A stretch of 64,000 bases of DNA, taken from the NCBI RefSeq assembly GCF_013343235.1, contig NZ_CP040094.1:3100501-3164500 (forward strand), in the 5' to 3' direction. The position numbers and the translations under genes are program-made. The DNA is from Nostoc sp. TCL240-02. GTDB lineage: Bacteria; Cyanobacteriota; Cyanobacteriia; Cyanobacteriales; Nostocaceae. Within the stretch, counting starts at the first letter, position 1; each line of letters opens with the position of its first letter. The notes beneath the pieces were generated by a model. It was given only the letters and a program-made list of their open reading frames with translations, searched no databases and was not told where the DNA came from. Below are positions 8,949 through 18,900 of the stretch, piece after piece.

Positions 8949-10247
8949 TTAGGCTACTTCAACAACTTTTTGAATTTCCTTAATTGCCAGAGCATCTTTA
9001 TAACGCTCATAGCGATTACCTAGCTTACTTGTATTTAACTCCAATCCCAACTCTTTAATCAGACGCTCTAGCTGCTGAGATTTATATTGCCAACTCTTTT
9101 GTTCTATGTAACCAATTATATTGCGCCACTTTGAACTCAACTGTCTCCAAGAATGAACTAGTTGATTTATATCTACCTGCTTGTCAGCTAAGTCAGGATG
9201 GTGCAGAGACATACTTAGTGAGTTCAATCCAATTCTAATATCAGTTAACATTATTCCTTGTACGGTGAGGTCTAACTTCTCTAAATAAGTTGTGAAACTA
9301 GCACTAATGTAGTCTTCCACAATTAGCTGCATAAAATATCGAATGAAATCTTGAGCTTCTTGAGGAGCTGCCCTATACAGTTCTACTCCTAAATCAAAAG
9401 ATGTTGTGTAATGGCGTGCTTCATCTGTTAAGTGACCCTGATTCAATTCAAAAGCTAATGGTTCATAATCAAACTTTTCAGGAGAATCAAATAAATAGGC
9501 TTCGCTTTTTTTTAACTCCACATTAGCCATGTATCGGTATAACAAAGTCAAACTACCCAAGCCATTTTCTTGAACTTTTTCGGCGGGTAACATTCTCATG
9601 GCATCCCCAATCATGAAGCGTAAAGTTCGATATGTAAAATTTCTACCTCGCTGCTGCGTCTGTTCTACAATCTTTTTAAGAAAGCTTTTCCCCTTTTGAA
9701 GATTCAACAGAGTTTCATTTAAATCTTCATCAAAAGTAAAACGGGTATCGAAGCTTTCAAAATCTGATTGAGGTATTGCACCAACAGAACCATAGAAAAA
9801 CCCAGGCTCATCAAAGGAGCTTTGAATTCCTATTTCTCGACAGACCATACTATATACGGTTCTAAAAGACCAAATGTGATCCATTTCTTCATTAGTTTCC
9901 TGATGAAGAATCATAAATTCATCTGAGTAGGCAGCAAAAACTTTTTCGGCAACACTCATGTTGGATATGAGAGACTGATATTCGCTATTGGCGACATATT
10001 TGTATAAATTAGCAAAGAATGTCGCAGATAAAATCGACATTTGACGAGCACTAAAGGAAAGTAAATACTCACAAATTGGTACGGGTAAGGGAAGCATTCC
10101 CGGATGAGAGTAAAGTTTTTCTCCTTTAATTCCCTGCTTGCTCATCGCTATAGCGACAGTTTTTAATTCTAAGGGATGAGTATGTGCCTGCTCGAAAAGC
10201 TTATTTTGAATCTTGGGAATTCGGTTATCGATTTTAACAGTATTCAT
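8949..10247 (-). CDS. AurF/CylC-like dimetal-carboxylate enzyme (oxygenase or halogenase)
   Basis: A 432-residue mostly helical protein. Metal-binding candidates are the two ExxH elements in ETNEEMDHIWSF (near residue 120) and TDEARHYTTSF (near residue 265), plus acidic residues in the helix between them. This pattern fits ferritin-like diiron N-oxygenases of the AurF type and the cyanobacterial dimetal halogenases related to CylC. Family assignment is by motif and size only; I cannot decide between hydroxylation, N-oxidation and halogenation. A strong AAAGGAGG site precedes the ATG. It lies between the PfaD-like reductase and ferredoxin genes with short spacing, so it probably tailors the PKS chain with ferredoxin as electron donor. 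Confidence 0.7.
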   Translation of the reverse strand: MNTVKIDNRIPKIQNKLFEQAHTHPLELKTVAIAMSKQGIKGEKLYSHPGMLPLPVPICEYLLSFSARQMSILSATFFANLYKYVANSEYQSLISNMSVAEKVFAAYSDEFMILHQETNEEMDHIWSFRTVYSMVCREIGIQSSFDEPGFFYGSVGAIPQSDFESFDTRFTFDEDLNETLLNLQKGKSFLKKIVEQTQQRGRNFTYRTLRFMIGDAMRMLPAEKVQENGLGSLTLLYRYMANVELKKSEAYLFDSPEKFDYEPLAFELNQGHLTDEARHYTTSFDLGVELYRAAPQEAQDFIRYFMQLIVEDYISASFTTYLEKLDLTVQGIMLTDIRIGLNSLSMSLHHPDLADKQVDINQLVHSWRQLSSKWRNIIGYIEQKSWQYKSQQLERLIKELGLELNTSKLGNRYERYKDALAIKEIQKVVEVA

Positions 10248-10261
10248 GTAATTTTCCTCCT

Positions 10262-11923
10262 TTAATTAAAAGTAACTGGGCGATATTCACTGTAATAAGC
10301 TGGCATTTGTAAGCCCTGAATTTTTAAACTTTGCATTCGGTATAAAAATGCCGCTCCGGTCATAATATGGTTAGCAACATCAACCACCTGGCGATTATTT
10401 GATTCAGATAAGTAAGAACCTCTAACCCAGTCATTGAAGCTGCCCATAGCTGGGCCACACCAGATTTGATAATCCATTTCTCTGCCTTTTTCCCCCAAGT
10501 TAGACCAACGCGATGATAATCCCAGATACCATCGAAAAATTAGAGCCATCTTCAGTTTGGGATTATTAATAGCTTTGGCTAATTTATCTGGATTACGTTG
10601 AGATAAATAATTAACTGTCTCCTCCCAAACTGCTTCCAAGCTATTCTTGAAAACTTGTTTTTCTAATTTCTCTTTTTCTCCAAGTGGAATATTTTCAATT
10701 GAGTCATAGTTTTTGTATAACTCAAACAATTTTTGTGCCCGTAAAGGAAACAGAGTTCCTCGTTTGAGAACTTGGAGTTTTACCCCCATTTCAAACATAT
10801 CTGCAGCCGGAGCCATCATCACATCAGCCATCTCGGCTTGAGCCAATAATTGTTTAGTATGTTGAGAAGTTCCAGCTTCAATACAAGACTGGTTAATTGA
10901 GCCAGTCACAACATAAGCAGCCCCCATCATAAAGGCAGCTAATGCTGATTGTGGTGTAGCAATACCTCCTGCTACTCCGACTCTGACAGGTTTTTGATAA
11001 GAGAATTTTCTTTGAATTTCATCTCTCAATTCCAAGATGGAAGGTAAGAGACAAACCAAAGGACGATTATCTGTATGACCACCAGAATCAGCTTCGACAG
11101 TAATATCGTCAGCTACAGGAATTTTTTCAGCTAGGGTTGCTTGTAATTCACTAATAAGACCTTGCTCAACTAATTGTTTCAAAATTTTTGTGGGAGCAGG
11201 TTGCAGAAATTTGATTGCAACTTCTCTCCGAGAAATTTTGGCAATAATTTTATTTTTGATTTCGATTTGATTGGCTGCATTCAAACTAAGTCCAGCAGCG
11301 CGGTAGTAAACAATGTTGTCAGTCAAATCGAGAAAGGCGGAAGCTTCGATTGTTCTCACCTGATATTTAAGATACAAATCAACAACACCGCGTTCAATAG
11401 CAGGTTCACTGGGACTGTGAAGTAAGTTAAATGCGTAAGGCCCTTGGGGTAAAGCTTGTTGAATACGGTTAATGGCTGCTTCGACGCGAGCAGGAGATAA
11501 GCCACCAGCACCAAATGAACTTAAGATTCTCTTTTTACCAAGGGCAATTACTAGTTCTTCAGAAGCAATTCCTTGAGCCATTGCGCCTGTGGCATAAGCG
11601 TATTTTACACCATAAAAGCTGAGAAAATTTGGATCGCCTAATTGTTGAGTTGATAGAGGTGGAACAGTTATTAATATTTCCGCTTGTCCAGATTTTTCTG
11701 GGTTGTAAGGATATAAATAACCTTCGTTGGTCGCACCAATTTTTCCTTGGAGTCTAATAATATAACAAGGTTTTTCTAAAGTTAGCAATTTAGCTTTAAT
11801 ACCTTTTTCATCAAAAGATACAGAATCTAAAATACCTTGCCAAACTTGATTCTGGTGGTAAATAAAGTCTGATGCTTTAATGTAGCTACCATTGTTATTT
11901 ACCATATTATCTGCGCCAATCAT
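10262..11923 (-). CDS. PfaD-family trans-acting enoyl reductase
   Basis: A 553-residue flavin-dependent TIM-barrel protein of the 2-nitropropane dioxygenase/FabK group, subfamily PfaD. Recognisable parts are GAGGLSPARVEAAI, EADSGGHTDNRPL, GVAGGIATPQSALAAFMMGA and the TGSINQSCIEAG loop, which together form the FMN-binding barrel. PfaD proteins reduce enoyl-ACP intermediates in trans for PfaA-type synthases, which themselves lack an ER domain, as the synthase here does. Length is normal for the family. An AGGAGG site precedes the ATG. The gene lies about 400 bases after the PfaB-like gene and 14 bases before the dimetal-enzyme gene. Confidence 0.92.
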   Translation of the reverse strand: MIGADNMVNNNGSYIKASDFIYHQNQVWQGILDSVSFDEKGIKAKLLTLEKPCYIIRLQGKIGATNEGYLYPYNPEKSGQAEILITVPPLSTQQLGDPNFLSFYGVKYAYATGAMAQGIASEELVIALGKKRILSSFGAGGLSPARVEAAINRIQQALPQGPYAFNLLHSPSEPAIERGVVDLYLKYQVRTIEASAFLDLTDNIVYYRAAGLSLNAANQIEIKNKIIAKISRREVAIKFLQPAPTKILKQLVEQGLISELQATLAEKIPVADDITVEADSGGHTDNRPLVCLLPSILELRDEIQRKFSYQKPVRVGVAGGIATPQSALAAFMMGAAYVVTGSINQSCIEAGTSQHTKQLLAQAEMADVMMAPAADMFEMGVKLQVLKRGTLFPLRAQKLFELYKNYDSIENIPLGEKEKLEKQVFKNSLEAVWEETVNYLSQRNPDKLAKAINNPKLKMALIFRWYLGLSSRWSNLGEKGREMDYQIWCGPAMGSFNDWVRGSYLSESNNRQVVDVANHIMTGAAFLYRMQSLKIQGLQMPAYYSEYRPVTFN

Positions 11924-12163
11924 GTTTTAAAACCTCCTATTAAATAATTTGTTCGTGCTGCTAATTATAAACCTAGTATGCATTCCGAGCCTAGAGATGG
12001 GAACAAGGTAGATTGCATAAATCCTATATTCCAATTCGCTTAGATTAAGAAGAATAATAGTGGCGTGGTAAGGCTAATATGTTGCATTAAAAATCTCCGA
12101 AAAATTCAAGTTTAAAAACATAATCCAATTTTTCTATTGCACTACTTTAGGCTTGCCACGCCA

Positions 12164-12238
12164 GTAGGTTGGGTTACAAAGCTTGATAATGTTAGGTTAG
12201 CCTATAGGAAGCAAGCTATATTCCTCAACCCAACCTAC
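12164..12238. repeat. Dispersed inverted repeat between pfaD- and pfaB-like genes
   Basis: Arms of 12 bases (GTAGGTTGGGTT at 12164-12175 and its complement at 12227-12238) flank about 50 bases. Elements built on this GTAGGTTGGGTT core are common between genes in Nostoc genomes. It fills most of the gap 11924-12326, in which I see no gene. It may form a large hairpin in the operon transcript. Confidence 0.65.
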
Positions 12239-12326
12239 GCCTACACCAGTTTTAGTTTTTAGCATTAACCCAAGCGTATTGTCCTATATTCAAATAATCT
12301 GGGTTTTTCGCTGCTTGAAATGATTA

Positions 12327-15300
12327 TTATTCAAATAACTTCTGGTAACAAGCTATTTGCAACTGAATTATGCTACTAATTTGTTTTAGTGACTCTTGTC
12401 GCGCCTGTAAAAAAACAGCATGTGCTCTGGTCATGCAGGACGCATTTTCACTTAGCTTTTGATAGTAAGGGCTATGTAAATTTAACAAATTCGGTTCGTC
12501 AACAACATTATAAGTTGTCAAACTAGAAGTCAGATTATTTTCCTGTTCTGTTACCCAGTTTTCGCTAACTTCTAATTTTTCTACAGTTTCATTTCGCTCT
12601 TGTAGTAATAACTGAGTAGGTTCGCTGACTTTTTTTAGATTAGCTTCTTTTTGGAGAGTTGTTAGATTTGCAGAGGCATTTTCAAAGCTTTTAGTTGGAC
12701 TTGGAATAAAAGAAGAGTTCATCTGGGCAAATTCCTTTAATTCTAATAGTTGATATTGCTGTTGATTAACGGTTTTGATTGAATATTTAAAAGATATATC
12801 TTGAGTATTTTCTTGGTTTTTATTTTTCAAAGATGTGTAACTAGTCTTGCTACTATCTAAGGTGGTAATTCTCAGGTTATACTGGCTTGGAATAGAATTT
12901 TCCGGTTCTTGAGAATATAGTGGTGATAAATCTAAGTCAACCCGATAACTAAGAAGTTTTGCTAAAGCTTTGATAATAGAAGTATGATCCTCTACACCTC
13001 TTTTATTAAGAGACACTGTGACGTGTTCTTTTGCATTCAGGGTTTTATCAATCCATCGGGAGCAGTTACTACCTGCGCCTACTTCGATAAATATTTTGAA
13101 ACCGTCTTCATAGACGCGGTTAATTAACTGAGGAAAATTAAGCTGTTGACAGAGGTTTTGAGCAATGTTGTGAGCAATAGAATGGCTGTCAAGGTCAATG
13201 GGTTTATACTCGGCTGCGGAATAAAAAATAGTCTCTGGTACGTTTTGAGTAGGTAATGTATTTAATCTCACAAGTTCATCGTACTCAGAGCGCATTGCTT
13301 CGCAATGAATGACATGGGTAAAGGGAGCAGAAAAAGCATCACAATTTAGATTATTAATCACCCGTTGACAGGCTTGGATTTCACCAGCGATCGCAACTTC
13401 TTCTGTAGTATTAATTAAGGGTAAGTAGACGTGCTTTTCATCTTTGATTGCTTCCTGAACCCGCGATACTGGACACATCAGAATATAGTTGCGCCAAAAA
13501 TCTTCGCCTTGCTCATTCTGTCCTTGAGGTAATCTCCAATACTCGCGCACAGCATTTTTGGGGCCAGATAGCCTTGTCTTCAATAGAGATGATGAGTTAA
13601 AACCCTCGCTACCTTCTTGAAACTCAGTCCAGATACCTTGAGCCAACATCATGCTAATTTCGCCCAAGCTATAACCAAAAGCAGATTGAGGCTTGATTTG
13701 AAAATAATTTTTCAGAATTGCTGTCATGAGTCCAGCACAGGCCATTTCTGATTCAAGTACTGCTACTGAATCTTTGAGCAATCGCTGTTCCAGGGCTTCT
13801 AATTGCCTGTTTGACAATTTTTCTAAGCTTCGAGGATAAATAAGTTTTTCGACGTTGGCAACACGATTGTAGATGCTTCTGATGAGCGGATCATCGTAAA
13901 GTTGAGGAAACAAGCGAAACAGATTCCGACCTAATCCGATATAAGCACTAAAGGCACCTGGGTAAACGAAAGCAACTTTACTTCTTTGACCCAACGGTTT
14001 TGCTGTAAAATAGCTGCCGAGAGGACTTTGCCAGTCTTTCCCTGTCTCGAAGGCATTGGCAATACCCTTGAGGGAGTGCTGAATTTCTCGTTGCAATTCA
14101 TCTCGGTTATGTCCGAGAATTGCTACTGCATAAGTTGCCTGTTGACGCTGTTGAAAAGCTGTAAAAGTCTGCCTAGCAACATCAGATAGGGAAGAAGAAC
14201 TTTGAATCGTTTGCCCAAGTGTGTGGATTTCGTCTAATAGAGTTGATTGATCATCAGCTGCGATCGCAAATACATGATAAGGCATTTGCTCTAAATATCT
14301 GCTGCTGTGATTTTTCTGATTTGGTTCCTCTGACAAAATTAAATGTGCATAACTGCCATCTATCTCCATCCCGTTAATTGCAGCTATTCTTTTAGTGGCT
14401 CCTTTTTCTAAAAACCAGGGTTTTGATTCTGAAGCCACATAAAAGGGACTATCTTGCCAAATCTCTGGCGTTTTGGGGCCAGACCATTGAGGAACTGCGG
14501 GAATGTAGCGGTGATATAAGCAAAGTGCTGTTTTAACCAGACTAACTATTGCCGATGCCGCATAAGTATGACCGATATTAGCTTTGACACTACCGATCGC
14601 ACAAGTTAAATTTGGTTCCAATGTGCGATAAGCTGTGAGCAAACCTTGAATTTCTGACTCATCTTGCTGGGAAATTCCACTACCAACAACTTCTAAATAG
14701 TTGATATCTTTTGGTTGAATATCTGCACGATGAAAAGCCTGTTGACAAACTTGTGTTACCGTTTCGGAATTTAGGGATTGGGGAACTCGGGGCCCCCTCT
14801 GGGGATAAGGGGCAATGGGGACGCTATTTCTTGAGTTTTCTACGAGACTGAGAGCGTCAATCGTTGCATATATGCGATTGTTTTCTTGTTTTGCTGTTTC
14901 GTGCAGCTTCAAAACTACAGCCGCCGCACCCTCGCCGATTGTCCAGCCATTGGTATTCTGATCGTAACTGAGAGTATTTACGCCTGTGTTGACTTTTGTA
15001 ATTTGATTTCGTTGTAAAATACTAGCGCCATCTCCAACAAGCTCGATCGCACCGACCAAAACAGCATCTACTTCTTTAATTTCAAGTAGCTTTTGTGCAA
15101 GCTCTAAAGCTTTGAAAACAGTATTTTGTTTGGCAATTAATGTGAATGCAGGGCCAGCAAAATTCCATAATTTGGAAATATAATCGGCCAGTCCGTTTTC
15201 GATATAACTTGGAGATTCACTGTCTTTATCGATAAATTCCAACTGCTCTGTTTTGGAAAGTTGATCTAGAGTCAGTTCTTTAGCAGTGGCAATTATTATT

Positions 15301-15656
15301 GCTATTCTTGTCCCTTGAGGAAGCGCCGCATCTTTGAGAGCGTTATCAGCTACCTGAAGCATTAACAGTTCTTGAAGGTTAAAATTGTCTACTTTTTCTG
15401 GCGATATTTCCAAAGGTAAAGGATCAATTTTAAAATCTTTGATGTATGCGCCTAATGGTAATATACCATCGATAAAACCATAGTTTTTCAGCAAATTTTC
15501 TTGTAAGCATTGCTGAGGAGGTATGGAAATAAAATGCTGAGTTCCCTCATAAATACTGCGTTCAAAGGCATCCAATCCCTTGCAACCGCCACCTAAATAG
15601 CAATCCATTCCCACTATCGCTATTTTAGGAGTTTTATTTTTTGCAAATTCTTCCAT
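12327..15656 (-). CDS. PfaB-like protein: Cys-less ketosynthase (chain length factor type) plus acyltransferase
   Basis: An 1109-residue protein. Residues 8-445 have the ketosynthase fold (KIAIVGMDCYLGG at the start). At the active-site position the sequence is GPAFTLIAKQNTVF, so Gln177 stands where KS enzymes have Cys, and the first catalytic His motif is replaced (VVGSGIS near 325). Only the IGHT His near 363 remains. Gln at this place is the hallmark of chain length factors and decarboxylating KSQ domains. Residues 558-930 are an acyltransferase with nucleophile Ser663 in GYSLGE. The last 180 residues are low-complexity and end in a helical segment resembling the repeats of the neighbouring synthase. 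This layout (degenerate KS plus AT) fits PfaB/HglD-type proteins. A GAGGAGG site precedes the ATG. Confidence 0.88.
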   Translation of the reverse strand: MEEFAKNKTPKIAIVGMDCYLGGGCKGLDAFERSIYEGTQHFISIPPQQCLQENLLKNYGFIDGILPLGAYIKDFKIDPLPLEISPEKVDNFNLQELLMLQVADNALKDAALPQGTRIAIIIATAKELTLDQLSKTEQLEFIDKDSESPSYIENGLADYISKLWNFAGPAFTLIAKQNTVFKALELAQKLLEIKEVDAVLVGAIELVGDGASILQRNQITKVNTGVNTLSYDQNTNGWTIGEGAAAVVLKLHETAKQENNRIYATIDALSLVENSRNSVPIAPYPQRGPRVPQSLNSETVTQVCQQAFHRADIQPKDINYLEVVGSGISQQDESEIQGLLTAYRTLEPNLTCAIGSVKANIGHTYAASAIVSLVKTALCLYHRYIPAVPQWSGPKTPEIWQDSPFYVASESKPWFLEKGATKRIAAINGMEIDGSYAHLILSEEPNQKNHSSRYLEQMPYHVFAIAADDQSTLLDEIHTLGQTIQSSSSLSDVARQTFTAFQQRQQATYAVAILGHNRDELQREIQHSLKGIANAFETGKDWQSPLGSYFTAKPLGQRSKVAFVYPGAFSAYIGLGRNLFRLFPQLYDDPLIRSIYNRVANVEKLIYPRSLEKLSNRQLEALEQRLLKDSVAVLESEMACAGLMTAILKNYFQIKPQSAFGYSLGEISMMLAQGIWTEFQEGSEGFNSSSLLKTRLSGPKNAVREYWRLPQGQNEQGEDFWRNYILMCPVSRVQEAIKDEKHVYLPLINTTEEVAIAGEIQACQRVINNLNCDAFSAPFTHVIHCEAMRSEYDELVRLNTLPTQNVPETIFYSAAEYKPIDLDSHSIAHNIAQNLCQQLNFPQLINRVYEDGFKIFIEVGAGSNCSRWIDKTLNAKEHVTVSLNKRGVEDHTSIIKALAKLLSYRVDLDLSPLYSQEPENSIPSQYNLRITTLDSSKTSYTSLKNKNQENTQDISFKYSIKTVNQQQYQLLELKEFAQMNSSFIPSPTKSFENASANLTTLQKEANLKKVSEPTQLLLQERNETVEKLEVSENWVTEQENNLTSSLTTYNVVDEPNLLNLHSPYYQKLSENASCMTRAHAVFLQARQESLKQISSIIQLQIACYQKLFE

Positions 15657-15789
15657 TACTTACCTCCTCAAGCTGATGTATATATTTTTTAGTTGCTGAT
15701 TCTCTGACTTTTCACGGTATCTGGAAAAGTTATCTCTAAATAAATAGCGTTCAGTTAAGGATTTTCTCTTTGTCAAAGTGATTTTTTTA

Positions 15790-15830
15790 ACGAACCACAA
15801 AGGGCGCAAAGGGCGCGAAGGAAGAAAAGA
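15790..15830. repeat. Dispersed AACGAACCACAAAGG-type repeat
   Basis: A short purine-rich element with repeated GGGCGCAAA units in the gap between the two synthase genes (15657-15911). A close relative occurs at 32869-32907, which shows it is dispersed. No gene is visible in this gap. Confidence 0.6.
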
Positions 15831-15911
15831 AATACTTAACTGAACTGTATTCCTCTCTAAATCTCTATCTTAAAATTTCCAGATGACTTAAAAAGTCAGG
15901 CTGATTCTTGC

Positions 15912-18900
15912 TTAAATTTCATCTAATTGCTTGGGTAAAATAGTTCCCTTTGCTCCAAGCATTCGGGTATATATTTGTCCTTGCGAATTATGGGCGATGA
16001 CATCCACAACTAAACCCGATTCTGTCTTGGATTTTATTTGACAAGAAACGTAAAATGTTTCATCAAAGGGGACAGCTTGAAACTGTTCAAAAGTCTTGAT
16101 TTCTGAAGGTAAACAAGCTACCTGATAAAAATGCTGCGCCCAAATCCAAAATGCATGAATCTGCACATCTGCAATGTAAGGATTAAATGTTTGGACTGGG
16201 AATTGTCCTTGTTCTCGTTCTGCTGGTTCCGGTAAATAGCATTCTATGGTTATCTTGTTCAGAGTGGCATTTAAGACAGATTTTACGCCTTGAAAAGTAA
16301 ATCCGTGAAATAAGCTAGCTGCCCCATTTTGATAAAGTGATGAAGTCGTAGCGGTGATTCTATTATCCTGGCTTAAGTCCAGAAACTCGTGTGTAGGGGC
16401 ATTAGGAAGTTGCCGCTTCAGCTTCATCTGGCTACTAAAATGATAACGGATTTTACCTTCTGGAGTTTTACTCCAAATTTTGGCATCGAAATCTATCTCA
16501 TTGATATCATGTTTAGCAAGTTCTTGCAATTCTAAAGTGTATTCAGTTGGCAAATTATCATCGAAAATTAGTCCCTTCAAAACTTTATAATTTGTACAAC
16601 TGAAGGCTTTGTAGCCTGGATAGATTTGTTCGCAAGCATTAGCAATCCATAATAATCCACAAGTCGCTGGTAGAACTGGATAACCTGCAATTACGTGGTC
16701 TTGTAAAAATGGATTTGCTGCTAATGTGAGTTGCCGTTGGATACGAAATTTTCTCAACTCACTGGGTAACTTTTCGGGGATATAAACCAGGGGACTACCA
16801 ATCACAACTTGCACAGTTTCTTGATTTGCACTAGCTAGTTCATCAACTAACATTTCTGTGCCCATCTCAACAGGAATAGTCTCAATATTCCGTTCAGCAA
16901 AAGCTTGCTTTAATTCAGGAGAAACCATACCACTATCCCAAGGGCCCCAATTAATAGCTACTACATGAGAATGGGGATGGTTGCGTTTGACAAGGTGGGC
17001 TGATTTGTTGAGAATTTCATTAGCGATCGCATAATCCGACTGTCCCACGTTTCCGTAGAAACCAACTACAGAAGAAAACAGGACTAAATAATTCAGTTGA
17101 CTCGGTGTTACGCACCGCAACAGATTTTCGAGACCTTTAACTTTGGCAGTGTAGACTGTTTCAAAATCTTGGACTGATTTTTTCTCAATCCGCTTATCAG
17201 CTAGATTTCCAGCCCCATGAATAATTCCTGTTACTGGGCCAAAACGCTTAACAGCATTAGCAACTTGCTCCTGAAGTGCGATCGCATCAGTCACATCAAC
17301 ATTAAAATATTCAGCCTTCCCACCCGCCTGGTTGATAGCTTGTAAGGTTGTAGCAATTTCCCGACTAGATGAAATAGCGTTAAACTTTTTCTGCACCATT
17401 GCAGGTGTGGGTTTTTCGCCTTTGGCGAAGAAATCCTCCATAATCCGCTTTTTCAAATCTGCTTCACTCAAGTAACCTTCAGTCCATACGGGTTCTGGAT
17501 CGGCGGCGGAACGACCCACCAAAATAAATTTGCATTGATAACGCTGCGCTAGTTTAATCACACACTGAGCCGTTATCCCTTTCGCACCGCCACTGACGAG
17601 AAATACTTGGGATTTGGCATTCGGGATGGGGAAAACGTTGGAGGGAAAGGTGCTGGGTGCAAAGGGGATTCCGCCGATTTCCTGCTCTGGATTTTTTTGT
17701 TCTTCCTGTTCACATACTAGAGTTACTCGCTCTTGTGAGTTGTATCCCACTTCCACGACTAATAGATTTGGGTCGTGAAGTTCGGCGAAGATATGCTGTG
17801 CTGATGTTTCGGCATCTAAATCGGGACTGAGGTCGATCGCTCGACAAAATACAGATTCCCATTCCTGGTTCAAGGTTTTGGTGAGTCCAAATAGTCCAGC
17901 GCCAATTGCACCAAAGTTATTTTTTTGTCCTAGTCCGAATTCACCATCCAGACGAGCTACGGTTATAAAACTACTACGTCCTTGAAGTGCTGCTTGATTG
18001 AGTGATTCTTTGAGATATTTGGCAATGAGAAAGACATGGCGAAGGATGGCTTTTTCTGATTCCAGATAGCGGACATGGTTGCTTATATCGTCGTGAGTGG
18101 AAGGATTCAGATGGATAAATGTAGCTATTTGTCCATAGTTAGTAGCGATCGCTCCTAACTGTTCTCGCAAATGCTCCTCACTCAAATCCGTAAGCACCAC
18201 ACGGCTAATCCCTTCAGGTAACGGAGATTGTTTAGCAATCACGGTTGGAGGAAAAGTTAAGACAACGGTTTTCCAGCCGCGTTGGAACAGAATCTCAGCT
18301 AGTTTTGCTGTAGTCAGAGAACCATCATCGGTAAGCAAGGCGATATGGTTATCGGGTAAGGTGAAATCTAAAACATCAGGTTCGGGAAGATATTTGAGTC
18401 TGACAGGACTACGAAAAATTAGGGATTGGGTATTGGGGACTGGGGATTGAATATTGGGTACTGGGTATTGGGTATTGGGGACTGGGGATTGAGAAAAGTT
18501 TTTCCCAGTCGCTAGTCTCCAGTCCTCAGTCCCCAGTCCCTCTATATGTGCAACAATTTGTCCAAGGGTACGTAATTGGGCCAATGCTTCTGAATTCAGC
18601 TTGGGTAAATCCGGGTATAGCTCTAGCAACGCTTCGAGAATTTCCACAAGTTTGACAGCATCAATTCCCAAATCTGTCTCTATATCCATCGACAAATCTA
18701 ACATCGTCGTCGAATAGCCTGTCTTTTCACTAACGACATTGAACACAATGTTAGTAAGCTCTGGAGATGAGGGGGATGGCGGGGATGAGGAAGGTATTGC
18801 TGTTACTCCTCCATTTCCCTCATCTCCCTTATCTTCCCCATCTCCCTCTGCTCCCTGCTCCCGTTCGGCTACGCTCACGGCAAGCCTGCTCCCTGACTCA

